A DNA stretch of 59,986 nucleotides from the NCBI GenBank assembly GCA_902766095.1, contig CACXCN010000008.1, positions 1 to 59,986 on the forward strand. Direction: 5' to 3'. Numbering within the stretch: position 1 is the stretch's first letter; every line of letters begins with the position of its first letter. Positions 45,017 through 53,389 of this stretch are shown here, piece by piece. The position numbers and the translations under genes were made by a program. Source of the DNA: an uncultured Selenomonas sp. (GTDB taxonomy: Bacteria > Bacillota > Negativicutes > Selenomonadales > Selenomonadaceae). A model generated the notes under the pieces. That model was not told where the DNA came from and did not search any database. It saw nothing but the letters and a program-made list of their open reading frames with translations.

Positions 45017-46177
45017 TTACTTTTTCATTTTGGCGAATATCATGCGTCCCGCCGAGGTCTGCAGGGCCGACGTGACCTCCACATCAAGCGTTTCCCCGAT
45101 ATGGCCATGGCCATCCTCTATGACGATCATCGTGCCGTCATCGAGATAGGCGACGCCCTGTCCCGGCTCCTTCCCCGACTTCACGACGCTGACGCGCATC
45201 GACTCGCCCGGTATGACGACCGGCTTCACGGCGTTTGAGAGATCGTTGATGTTCAGGACCTCCACGCCGCGCAGCTTTGCGACCTTGTTCAGGTTGAAAT
45301 CATTCGTCAGGATCTTGCCGCCCGTCTCCTGCGCCAGGCGCACGAGCTTCGAATCGACCTCGCTGATATCGTCGTAGTCACGGCTCGTGACCTCTACCTT
45401 GACGCGACGCGATTCCGTCCGTATGCGCTGCAGGATATCGAGACCGCGCCGCCCGCGCGTGCGCTTCAGCGAGTCCGAGGAGTCAGCGATATGCTGCAGC
45501 TCCTCGAGCACGAAAACCGGTATCAGGAGCGTCCCCTCGATGAAACCAGTGTCACATATATCGGCAATGCGCCCATCGATGATGACGCTCGTATCGAGGA
45601 TCTTGTAGCCCGGGGCCGCCGGTTTGGCAGCCGCGCCGGGCAGAGGCTCCTTGTCGGCATTGTTGCGGGCGTCCTTGTTCTTGACGAGCTCATGCGTGAG
45701 CCGTGGCAGAAAATCGAATACCCCCGTGATCTCCTTGCGCTTGCGGATCGTGATGATGATGCCCAGGTAGCCCAGCACGAGGCTGAATATCACAGGGATG
45801 TAGTCCCCCACGATAGGTATCTTGGAAAAAGAGCTGCCCAATAAATTAGCGATTATAAGTCCGATTGCGAGGCCGATGACCCCGGCGATCACATCATGGA
45901 TCGGCGTCTTATTCAGCTGTTCCTCGACCCAATGCGTGAAAAGATGCAGCTTCCCTATCAGGAATGACGAAATAAGCCAGCCCACGACACCACCCAGCAG
46001 AGCACCGAACAGTATGCAGAGCAAACCCGCCAGCGTTATCTTGAATAGCCCCATATCCTGATTCAGGACCTCCGAGCCGATCTGCGTCAGCACCGGGCTG
46101 GCCAGACTCAGCAATGCCCCGCCAGCGATGGCCATGAACAGGATGATGAAGAAACGAAGAACCTTATCTAGTATCAT
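45017..46177 (-). CDS. yacL: PIN-TRAM domain membrane protein (YacL family)
   Basis: 386 residues. Four membrane spans in the first about 150 residues (FFIILFMAIAGGALLSLA, ITLAGLLCILFGALLGGVVGWLISSFLIG, VIAGVIGLAIGLIIANLLG, YIPVIFSLVLGYLGIIITI), then a PIN nuclease-like domain (ILDTSVIIDGRIADI, VFVLEELQHIADSSDSLKRTRGRRGLDIL, KILTNDFNLNKVA) with its acidic residues, and a C-terminal TRAM domain. YacL's exact function is unknown. GGGGGGAG precedes ATG 46177. It heads the conserved yacL-ispD-ispF block. Confidence 0.92.
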   Translation of the reverse strand: MILDKVLRFFIILFMAIAGGALLSLASPVLTQIGSEVLNQDMGLFKITLAGLLCILFGALLGGVVGWLISSFLIGKLHLFTHWVEEQLNKTPIHDVIAGVIGLAIGLIIANLLGSSFSKIPIVGDYIPVIFSLVLGYLGIIITIRKRKEITGVFDFLPRLTHELVKNKDARNNADKEPLPGAAAKPAAPGYKILDTSVIIDGRIADICDTGFIEGTLLIPVFVLEELQHIADSSDSLKRTRGRRGLDILQRIRTESRRVKVEVTSRDYDDISEVDSKLVRLAQETGGKILTNDFNLNKVAKLRGVEVLNINDLSNAVKPVVIPGESMRVSVVKSGKEPGQGVAYLDDGTMIVIEDGHGHIGETLDVEVTSALQTSAGRMIFAKMKK

Positions 46178-46212
46178 TTTCTCCCCCCTCTCGTCTGGAT
46201 AAATCGGAATAA

Positions 46213-46258
46213 AATAAAAAACCAGACAGGATATATTTTATAATATTCTGTCTGGTGT
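46213..46258 (-). terminator. Terminator of carD
   Basis: Minus strand: ACCAGACAG (46257-46249 region) pairs with CTGTCTGGT, followed by TTTTTTATTTTA. The AT-rich loop contains the yacL -10 box. Confidence 0.8.
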
Positions 46259-46264
46259 TGTCAA
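46237..46264 (-). promoter_or_regulatory. Promoter of yacL inside the carD terminator
   Basis: Minus strand: -35 TTGACA (46264-46259), 16-base spacer, -10 TATAAA (46242-46237). The -10 lies in the loop of the upstream terminator hairpin. Confidence 0.6.
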
Positions 46265-46279
46265 TAAAACACACATCGT

Positions 46280-46774
46280 TCAATGTTTCTTGCCATTATG
46301 CATCAATATGTCATTCATCCACATCTCGACTTCATCGGCCGGCTTACCCACGGCATATACGAGTTCACTTACAACGATCTGTTTGGCCAGATCCGCCAGA
46401 CGCCGCTCTCCCGAGGAAATCTTGCGTTTGCGGTCCTGAATGGTCAGGTTGCGCAGCACAGCCGCCACATCGCAGATATCACCGGACTTCATGCGGTCCA
46501 GATTGGCATGGAACCTCTTGTTCCAGCTGCCAGCAGCCCGTTCCGGCTTATCCTCGAGCACATCGCGGACTTCCTGTACTTTCGCCTCCGGAATCACATC
46601 CCGCAGGCCGATATTCTCTGCATTGTCCGTCGGTATCATGACCTTCATGTTGCCCATGGGCATACGCAGGACATAGTACGACTTTTCCTCACCCTGCACA
46701 TCACATTTCTCAATGGCTGCTATCTCGCCTGCACCATGCATCGGATAGACGACCCTGTCACCTATATGCAACAA
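46280..46774 (-). CDS. CarD-family transcriptional regulator
   Basis: About 164 residues. The N-terminal RNA-polymerase-interacting Tudor-like domain LHIGDRVVYPMHGAGEIAAIE...YYVLRMPMGNMKVMIPTDNAENIGLR is clear. The C-terminal helical part (DLAKQIVVSELVYAVGKPADEVEMWMNDIL) is of the DNA-binding type. Such proteins stabilise RNA polymerase at promoters. TTG 46774 is preferred, seven bases after GGGGG; a GTG at 46780 overlaps that site. The gene is alone between its own promoter and terminator. Confidence 0.92.
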   Translation of the reverse strand: MLHIGDRVVYPMHGAGEIAAIEKCDVQGEEKSYYVLRMPMGNMKVMIPTDNAENIGLRDVIPEAKVQEVRDVLEDKPERAAGSWNKRFHANLDRMKSGDICDVAAVLRNLTIQDRKRKISSGERRLADLAKQIVVSELVYAVGKPADEVEMWMNDILMHNGKKH

Positions 46775-46814
46775 GTACACACCCCCTTGATCAAGAAATC
46801 AACTTCATATATCC

Positions 46815-46842
46815 ATTATATCATAAAATAGAAAAATGTAAA
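46815..46842 (-). promoter_or_regulatory. carD promoter
   Basis: Minus strand: -35 TTTACA (46842-46837), 16-base spacer, -10 TATAAT (46820-46815). Confidence 0.75.
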
Positions 46843-46941
46843 TAAAAATATGTATTATAGCACATACGACTATATACGTCAACCTCAAATATCACTTTTT
46901 TTCGTAAACGATATCCAATCCCCTGACCCGGACAAAAAGGC

Positions 46942-46983
46942 AAAAAAATCCCGCTGCGAGGCTATCCACGATCTCGCAGCGGG
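46942..46983 (-). terminator. Terminator of the pectin-oligomer operon
   Basis: Minus strand: CCCGCTGCGAG (46983-46973) and CTCGCAGCGGG (46960-46950) form an 11-bp stem, followed by ATTTTTTT. The rest of the gap between carD and the GH105 gene (46843-47109) holds no gene that can be recognised. Confidence 0.85.
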
Positions 46984-47109
46984 TATCGGCAGCATCAGCT
47001 GCCAAGGGGAATGGAAATTGAAAAGAGAAAAGAAAATTTAGGGGGTAGGGAAAATATATTGGAAACTGAGGATGAAGTTTTCACCACTCAAGTATTCCCG
47101 TAATAAGCA

Positions 47110-48216
47110 TCACACCAGCTTCTCGTATTCAGCAGCAGCCAGTATGAATGGTCCGAGCCCTTTCGGCTCGTTCGTCACAATCGGCTCGCTCATATAGTAA
47201 GCGAACGAGCCATCGCGCTCGCCATAGGCCTTGGTCGGCTTGCCGCCGAGTCCGGCCACATAGCAGATCTTATTCAAGCATATCGTATTCATCGGCGTCT
47301 CGGTGATGAATTCATCGAGCAGGCCCTGATAGCTGAGTTTCGCGAAATCACGCATGCTCTCCGGCAGGAATCCCAAACGCACGCCCTTAAACAGCGTATA
47401 GGCGATCATGCAGGAGCCAGACGCCTCGACATAGTTGCCCTTACGGTCGCCGCAATCGAGCACCTGATACCAGACATGCGAATCCTTGCTGGCGACTTTG
47501 ATGAGTGCCTCCATCGTCTCATTCAGTATCTTGATGATCTGATCGCGATACTGGTTGTCCTCCGGCAGCACCTCGAGCGTATCGACGAGGGCCATGCAGT
47601 ACCAGCCCATCGAGCGGCTCCAGAAATGCTTCGAAAGTCCGGTGACCGGATTGGCCCAAGGCTGCTTGCGGGCATCATCATAGGCATGATACAGGAGGCC
47701 GGTCTTCGGATCGAGCGTATGACGGCGCGCGATGATGAACTGACGTGCGATATCATCATACTCGACCGGATCCTGAGTGAACTCGTGTACATATTTCGCG
47801 TAGAATGTCGCGCCCATGTAGAGCCCGTCGAGCCATATCTGCTCCGGATAGATTTCCTTGTGCCAGAATACGCCTTCCTTCGTACGCGGATGATTCTCGA
47901 TCTGGCTACGCAGCAGCTGCAAAGCCAGCTTGTATTTCTCTTCATGTGTGGCCTGATATACGGTAAGGAGTATCTTGCCGTTATTCAGATGATCGATATT
48001 ATACTCGTCGACGCGGTAGCCCCGGATAGAGCCATCATCATGTACGAACGTATCGGTGCAGGACTTGATGAAGTCAAAATATTTCTCTTCACCAGTCTCA
48101 CGCCAAACCTCGGCAATACCATCGAGTGTCAGGCCGAATTCATAAGCCCAGTAGCTTGTCAGATCCGTATGACGGGCTATGACCGAATCAGCCATCCATT
48201 GCGAGTATCTCTTCAT
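47110..48216 (-). CDS. Glycoside hydrolase family 105/88 (unsaturated rhamnogalacturonyl hydrolase-like)
   Basis: 368 residues forming an alpha/alpha-barrel. Motifs such as YRVDEYNIDHLNNGKILL, WLDGLYMGATFYAKYVHEF, HAYDDARKQPWANPVTGLSKHFWSRSMGWYCMALVDTLE and GNYVEASGSCMIAYTLFKG match YteR/RhiN-type GH105 enzymes, including the conserved Asp region. There is no signal peptide, so it acts in the cytoplasm on unsaturated oligosaccharides made by pectate or rhamnogalacturonan lyases. AGGGG lies nine bases before the ATG. It is the last gene of the GH28-symporter-GH105 unit. Confidence 0.9.
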   Translation of the reverse strand: MKRYSQWMADSVIARHTDLTSYWAYEFGLTLDGIAEVWRETGEEKYFDFIKSCTDTFVHDDGSIRGYRVDEYNIDHLNNGKILLTVYQATHEEKYKLALQLLRSQIENHPRTKEGVFWHKEIYPEQIWLDGLYMGATFYAKYVHEFTQDPVEYDDIARQFIIARRHTLDPKTGLLYHAYDDARKQPWANPVTGLSKHFWSRSMGWYCMALVDTLEVLPEDNQYRDQIIKILNETMEALIKVASKDSHVWYQVLDCGDRKGNYVEASGSCMIAYTLFKGVRLGFLPESMRDFAKLSYQGLLDEFITETPMNTICLNKICYVAGLGGKPTKAYGERDGSFAYYMSEPIVTNEPKGLGPFILAAAEYEKLV

Positions 48217-48275
48217 TAAGATTATCCCCTATCTCTGCCTGCGGCAGATAAAATATCCTGACCCCCGGGCGGGCC

Positions 48276-48296
48276 GGAGAACTTCCGGCCCTTTCC
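48276..48296. other. Inverted repeat between the symporter and GH105 genes
   Basis: GGGCCGGA and TCCGGCCC (loop GAACT region) form an 8-bp GC-rich hairpin without a T-tract. It may stabilise the upstream message or set expression ratios within the operon. Confidence 0.4.
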
Positions 48297-48326
48297 CAGA
48301 GCCATTGCAAAACCATTGCAGATGAA

Positions 48327-49859
48327 TCAGTTGTTAGCCGGAGCTGCCTCAGCACTGTCATGCTTGATGACGTTGTTATGACCGAAGCACTGCTCATATT
48401 TCCAGCCCGTCAGAGCCTCGACAGCCTTGCGGGTCTCCGGAGTGACGTCAGCCATGCTGCCGCCGTTGCGGATGCGATGGACCTCATCGACGAGGAGCTT
48501 ATGGTTCTCTTTCGTGAGCTTGAGGTTACGGGAGATGAGCCAGATGACTACGCAGAGGACGATAGGTACGACGATCGTCATGATCAGGACACCATCGATA
48601 GCGCTGGCCGTCTGCTCGCCGGCACCTTTCTGGAAACCGAAGGCAGCGAGGCCGACGCCGAGGAGGAAGCCCTCCATAGCGGATGCGACTTTGGAAAGAA
48701 GACCATTGACACCAGTGAAGATACCCTCGCGACGCTCCATCGTGACAGCCTCATCGATATCAGCCATGAACGGGAGCTGGAATACTGGTATGTAATCCGC
48801 GCCTGCCTTACCGATATTGTTGATGATGGCCAGGATGGTCAGCCAGACGATGACCATATGCTCCTCCATGCCGACATGGCCGACATACAGGGCATAGTAG
48901 CCGACGAGGGAAGCTGCTACGATGACAGCGACGACGCGGAAAGCGAACGGGCCGCCATAGCGATAGCACAGCGTGATGAAGATCGCCAGAGCGATGAACG
49001 AAACCAGGGTAGAAACCGAAGTGATGACCGAAGTAGCACTCTTCGTCAGACCCAGGGCATAGACGACGTAGTAGGTGAACACGCCGGCTGCCAGGTTCTT
49101 ATAGATACCGATGAAGAGCATCATGCCTGCATGCAGGCGGAAAGCACGGATACGCATGGAAGCGAAGACGTCGTTGACGAGCTTCAGCAGGACGTGATGA
49201 ACAGAGCCCATCTTATCCGTATAGTGGATATCCTCCGGTGCACGCTCGAATGTCAGGAAGTAGACAACGAGCAGGGAAAGCGAAGTAACTATAGCGTAGG
49301 AAAGACCGGTGTAGAAGTAGGCATCGATATTGCCCTCGCCCATCTGCTTGAAGAAGAACGCCGGGAACAGCAGGGCGATCGTCGAAGCGAACGTGCCGCA
49401 ATACTGTTTTGCTGAAACGAGCTTCGTCTTCTCGGAAGCGATCTGGGTCATCTCGGCCGGCAACGTCGGGCCCGGAACCATGACCATCGTGAACGTCATC
49501 TCATACAGCATGTTCGCGATGAGGTAGAACGTGAAGCTGTGGCCCGGAGTCCAGAGTATCGGATAGAAGATCAGGACCAGAGGTACGCCCAGCAGTATGA
49601 AGAAATGGCGACGACCGAATCTCTTACCGATAGAGGTACGTCCAAAGTTATCTGAAATAAAGCCCATGACCGGGTTGCCGACTGCATCGACAAGACGGGC
49701 AATCGTAAAAATAAGTCCAGCCTGTACCGGCGGAATATCGCAGGCCGATGTGTAGAACAGCATCAGGAATGCTGAGGACAAAGCCTGAGTACCGCCACCG
49801 AGGAAGTTCAGGCAGGCATAGCCCAGAACGTTCCACCAGGTAACCTTTCTTGCTTTCAT
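48327..49859 (-). CDS. GPH-family (glycoside-pentoside-hexuronide) sugar:cation symporter
   Basis: 510 residues with about twelve spans of the MFS/GPH type. The N-terminal WWNVLGYACLNFLGGGTQALSSAFLMLFYTSA and FISDNFGRTSIGKRFGRRHFFILLGVPLVLIFYPILW segments are typical, including the loop 2-3 RxGRR-like motif. The likely substrate is an oligogalacturonide, inferred from the flanking GH28 and GH105 genes. ATG 49859 is nine bases from AGGAGG. The C-terminus extends as a soluble tail of about 60 residues. Confidence 0.88.
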   Translation of the reverse strand: MKARKVTWWNVLGYACLNFLGGGTQALSSAFLMLFYTSACDIPPVQAGLIFTIARLVDAVGNPVMGFISDNFGRTSIGKRFGRRHFFILLGVPLVLIFYPILWTPGHSFTFYLIANMLYEMTFTMVMVPGPTLPAEMTQIASEKTKLVSAKQYCGTFASTIALLFPAFFFKQMGEGNIDAYFYTGLSYAIVTSLSLLVVYFLTFERAPEDIHYTDKMGSVHHVLLKLVNDVFASMRIRAFRLHAGMMLFIGIYKNLAAGVFTYYVVYALGLTKSATSVITSVSTLVSFIALAIFITLCYRYGGPFAFRVVAVIVAASLVGYYALYVGHVGMEEHMVIVWLTILAIINNIGKAGADYIPVFQLPFMADIDEAVTMERREGIFTGVNGLLSKVASAMEGFLLGVGLAAFGFQKGAGEQTASAIDGVLIMTIVVPIVLCVVIWLISRNLKLTKENHKLLVDEVHRIRNGGSMADVTPETRKAVEALTGWKYEQCFGHNNVIKHDSAEAAPANN

Positions 49860-49932
49860 TATCCTTTTCCTCCTAAACAATAAAACGAAATCTTAGTGAT
49901 ATAAACCGATTTACATCAGACAACACAGCCTG

Positions 49933-51423
49933 TCACTGAGCATCGAGCTGCTCGCTGTACGTCTGTACGCCATCGGTCTGGCGAACTCCGTTTATAACGA
50001 CGTTCTGATAGGTCAGGTTCTTTACATTCTCCAGGACCGCGCCGCCCTGCACCCCTCTGATATCCATGTCCTTGAAGGTCACGTTGGTAATCGGCGAGTC
50101 GGCAAAACCGCGGAGATAGAACGGATACTGGGCATCGATCGTGCCACCGGGCTTCGTCCGGAAGCCGTCGATCGTCACATTGCGCAGCGTCGGCAGATGC
50201 TGGCCGTTGCGCCCCTCCTCATAGAAGAAGTTGCAATGCACGACCGCCAGCCGTGATTTGTTGACGACGGAATTGCGCACATAGACATTCTCCATGAGGC
50301 CGCCCCGCTTGGCGTTCGTCTTGAATCTTATCGGATAGTCGAGGTTCGGACTATCGAAGTTGTTGTCCTCCGCGAAAATATTCCGCGCTCCACCCGATAT
50401 CTCGCTGCCGATCGTGACGCCGCCATGTCCGTTGCTGAACTCATTCCTACGGATCACTACATTCTCGGTGGGGACGTTGATGCGCCGCCCATCCTGATTG
50501 CGGCCGGATTTGATGGCTATGCAGTCATCTCCAGTCTGGAAGTAACAATCCTCGATCAGTACGTTCTTGCACGACTCCGGGTCAACACCGTCGTTATTGT
50601 AGAGGTTGGTTTCGACGTGGATCCCCTTCACCAGCACATTCTCGCACAGAACAGGATTGACTTCCCAGAACGGAGAATTCGCGATATGCACATCTTTCAC
50701 CAGCACATTGCGCGAGTGATAGAACTGAATGAACGGCGGACGCAGCGTCGAGAGCCGGTCATCGAAGATTCTCTTCTCCGGTTCGGTCTCGGCCACATTA
50801 TGAGCGAACAGACGCTCACGCTGCACCTGCTGGTCAGCTTCACCGAAATAACCGAATTTCCACGGCATCCAGTTGAACTCATCAGCACAGCCATTCAGCG
50901 TACCAGTTCCTGTCACGGCTATATCTTCCGCACCATTCGCATAGATGAACGGTGAGAAATTCATTAGTTCTACGCCCTCCCAGCGGCTGAACCGCACGGG
51001 ATAGTATTTATTCGACTTGTTGCGCATGAAGCGCAGCTCGGCTTTATCATTCAGATGAAGCTCGACGCCCGACTTCAGCTCCAGGGCTCCGGTATAGTAG
51101 ACGCCCTCCGGCACGACGACCACGCCGCCGCCCGCTGCCGCAGCATCATCGATGGCAGCCTGGATGGCCCGGCCCGAGAACGGAACGGTATGCGTGTTGC
51201 GGATGAGCTTCTTAGCCAGATAAGCTTTATCTGCCTTCATCTCCGTCTTCGTGCCCTTGTACGGACCATCCGGATGCGTGAAGTACTCTTCTTCCTCTAT
51301 GGAAACCAGGCCGGCGTACTTATCGCTCGTTATATCGAAGCTGCTTGTACCATGCTGCGTATCGACAGCCTCGCATTTCTCTACGATCTCATCGTACAGC
51401 TTCTGATTCCAAGTAAACTCCAT
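49933..51423 (-). CDS. Glycoside hydrolase family 28 (polygalacturonase-like, intracellular)
   Basis: About 496 residues of beta-helix. All four GH28 motifs are visible: NNDGVDPESC, TGDDCIAIKSGRN (catalytic Asp pair), NGHGGVTIGSE and YPIRFKTN (RxK). There is no signal peptide, so it likely acts on imported oligogalacturonides as an exo-enzyme. ATG 51423 is eight bases from GGAGG; a GTG at 51438 overlaps the site. First gene of the operon. No LacI/GntR-type regulator gene is adjacent. Confidence 0.92.
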   Translation of the reverse strand: MEFTWNQKLYDEIVEKCEAVDTQHGTSSFDITSDKYAGLVSIEEEEYFTHPDGPYKGTKTEMKADKAYLAKKLIRNTHTVPFSGRAIQAAIDDAAAAGGGVVVVPEGVYYTGALELKSGVELHLNDKAELRFMRNKSNKYYPVRFSRWEGVELMNFSPFIYANGAEDIAVTGTGTLNGCADEFNWMPWKFGYFGEADQQVQRERLFAHNVAETEPEKRIFDDRLSTLRPPFIQFYHSRNVLVKDVHIANSPFWEVNPVLCENVLVKGIHVETNLYNNDGVDPESCKNVLIEDCYFQTGDDCIAIKSGRNQDGRRINVPTENVVIRRNEFSNGHGGVTIGSEISGGARNIFAEDNNFDSPNLDYPIRFKTNAKRGGLMENVYVRNSVVNKSRLAVVHCNFFYEEGRNGQHLPTLRNVTIDGFRTKPGGTIDAQYPFYLRGFADSPITNVTFKDMDIRGVQGGAVLENVKNLTYQNVVINGVRQTDGVQTYSEQLDAQ

Positions 51424-51483
51424 TTTATCGGCCTCCACTTTTGTCTCTCTTGTTTTGCTATATATAGTGTATCATTTTCACTC

Positions 51484-51512
51484 ATTCTATCGTAGAGAAT
51501 ATTTTTAGCCAA
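51484..51512 (-). promoter_or_regulatory. Promoter of the pectin-oligomer operon
   Basis: Minus strand: -35 TTGGCT (51512-51507), 17-base spacer, -10 TAGAAT (51489-51484). A palindrome CTATATATAG at 51458-51467 lies downstream of it and could be an operator. Confidence 0.55.
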
Positions 51513-51530
51513 ATCTTTAACTTTTATAGC

Positions 51531-51570
51531 AAAAAAAAAGTACCAGACTATGAATTGTCATAATCTGGTA
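51531..51570 (-). terminator. Terminator of the ftsZ-like/tcdA/gpsA-like operon
   Basis: Minus strand: TACCAGATTATGA (51570-51558) and TCATAGTCTGGTA (51553-51541) pair with one G:T, followed by CTTTTTTTTT. Confidence 0.85.
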
Positions 51571-51626
51571 ACGCAGAACCCTATAGTTATTAATTTATTA
51601 TATTAAAAAATAAAGGTCATCTATCG

Positions 51627-52622
51627 TCATGCCAGCTCCGCCTTGCGGGGACGCAGGAAAAGCTGAGTCAGCTGCTGGCGCGGGTCGGCCTTGTCATAGA
51701 TGATACGGTAGACCGTCCGGCAGATCGGCAAATCCACCGAGTACTTCTCACCGAGGCGGACGAGCGCCTCTACGGTGCCGACGCCCTCCGCCAGTTTCGT
51801 AAACGGGCGCTTGCGGATGAGATCCTCACCGAAGCGGCGGTTATTGCTGTACTCCGAGAACAGCGTCGCCTGATAGTCACCGAGATGCGACAGCCCGTAT
51901 ACCGTCATCTTGTCGCCGCCCATGGCCTCGACGAGGCGCGACAGCTCGCGCGTGCCGCGGGCCATCAGCGCCCCCTTGAGGCTCGTATAGCCGAAGCCGT
52001 CCAGCATGCCGGCTGCGAGACCGATGACATTCTTCGCGGCGGCACCGATCTCCGTGCCGAGCAGATCCTCCCCATAGTAGAACCGGATCAGCGGGCTCGC
52101 GAAGAGCGCCGCCGTGCGTTTCGTCAGCTCCATATCCGGCGAAGCGATGACCATGCAGTTCGGGATGCCCTGCACGAAATCCTGTACATGACCCGGCCCG
52201 ACCCATACAGCCACCGGCTGGTCCGCACCGAGCTCCTCCCGGACGACCGTCGTCAGACGCTTGCCCGTGGACTGCTCGAGCCCCTTCATGCAGAGCACCA
52301 GCGTCTTACCCGTGAGGGCTGCTCCGGCGATATCCCGCAGCTGACGGCAGAAGCCGCGCAGCTGCTGGGACGAAATAGAGATGACGACCGTGTCAGACCA
52401 GCGCAGAGCCGCGTCGAGGTCGTCCGTCAGACGGACCGAGGACGGCAGCTCGAGATAGGCGTTGCGGTGCTCCTGCTGCAGCTCCTGCAGATGACGGGAG
52501 CCCGGCCGCCCCCAGAGCAGGGTCTCATGGCCGATATGGTCCGCGTACCAGGCATGGAAAGTGCCCCAGCGGCCGCAGCCGAGTACCATCACATGCTGGC
52601 GCGGTGCGGTAGTCTCGCTCAT
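51627..52622 (-). CDS. Glycerol-3-phosphate dehydrogenase-like protein (GpsA family, divergent)
   Basis: 331 residues. Rossmann start VMVLGCGRWGTFHAWYADHIGHETLLWGR (GxGxWG kept, rest unusual), and the catalytic lysine in GTEIGAAAKNVIGLAAGMLDGFG. The following substrate-contact motifs differ from GpsA: GDN is absent (YTSLKGALMARG) and the usual SRNxxxG is SNNRRFG. It could be a true but diverged sn-glycerol-3-phosphate dehydrogenase or act on another hydroxy acid. It overlaps tcdA by ATGA and ends the operon with a terminator. Confidence 0.75.
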   Translation of the reverse strand: MSETTAPRQHVMVLGCGRWGTFHAWYADHIGHETLLWGRPGSRHLQELQQEHRNAYLELPSSVRLTDDLDAALRWSDTVVISISSQQLRGFCRQLRDIAGAALTGKTLVLCMKGLEQSTGKRLTTVVREELGADQPVAVWVGPGHVQDFVQGIPNCMVIASPDMELTKRTAALFASPLIRFYYGEDLLGTEIGAAAKNVIGLAAGMLDGFGYTSLKGALMARGTRELSRLVEAMGGDKMTVYGLSHLGDYQATLFSEYSNNRRFGEDLIRKRPFTKLAEGVGTVEALVRLGEKYSVDLPICRTVYRIIYDKADPRQQLTQLFLRPRKAELA

Positions 52623-53389
52623 GCTGATACCTCCGTTTTCACTCCGGTCAGGTCACGCACGATCTCGCCCGCCATGATGAGGCCGGCCACCGACGGCACG
52701 AACGATATGCTGCCCGGCACAGCCCGCCGGCGGTCGCAGTTGCGCGCCGAGCCCGGCGGACAGATGCAGTTCTTGCCACAGCCGCTCTGACGCACCTCGC
52801 GCGGACGCTCCCGCGAGTAGACGACCTTGAGCTTCTTGACATGATGCTCCTTGAGCTTCTTGCGCATGACCCGCGCGATCGGATCGACGCAGGTCTTATA
52901 GATATCCGTGACCTCGAACAGCGACGGGTCGAGCTTGTTGCCGGCGCCCATGCTCGATATGATCGGTATGTGGCGCTTCTGGCACTCGAGGACGAGGTCG
53001 ATCTTGGCCGTCACCGTATCGACGGCATCGGCCACATAATCATAGCTCCCACGGAAGAATTCATCTGCTTTATCGGGCAGATAAAAATCATTGATGCATT
53101 CGACCTCGGCCTTTGGATTGATTGCCAGCACACGCTGCTTCATCGTCTCCGTCTTCGGCTGCCCCACCGTCTCTGTCGTCGCATGGATCTGGCGATTGAT
53201 ATTCGTCAGGCATATGAGATCGTTATCGATGAGCACGAGATGGCCGACGCCGGCCCGCGCGAGCCCCTCCACTACGAACGAACCCACACCGCCGATACCG
53301 AACACAGCCACCGTAGCTGTCGCCAGACGAGAAAGCCCCTGCTCACCAAGCAGGAGCTCCGTCCGAGAGAATCTGCCTAACCCGCTCAC
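52619..53389 (-). CDS. tcdA: tRNA threonylcarbamoyladenosine dehydratase (TcdA/CsdL)
   Basis: 256 residues, E1/ThiF-like fold. N-terminal RFSRTELLLGEQGLSRLATATVAVFGIGGVGSFVVEGLARAGVGHLVLIDND, ATP-binding NINRQIHA, and DAVDTVTAKIDLVLEC are canonical, with CPPGSARNC cysteines before the membrane-associated C-terminus. It cyclises t6A37 of tRNA to ct6A. GTG 53389 forms a GTGA overlap with the ftsZ-like stop; the downstream gene overlaps too. Link to its partners is not obvious. Confidence 0.93.
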   Translation of the reverse strand: MSGLGRFSRTELLLGEQGLSRLATATVAVFGIGGVGSFVVEGLARAGVGHLVLIDNDLICLTNINRQIHATTETVGQPKTETMKQRVLAINPKAEVECINDFYLPDKADEFFRGSYDYVADAVDTVTAKIDLVLECQKRHIPIISSMGAGNKLDPSLFEVTDIYKTCVDPIARVMRKKLKEHHVKKLKVVYSRERPREVRQSGCGKNCICPPGSARNCDRRRAVPGSISFVPSVAGLIMAGEIVRDLTGVKTEVSA

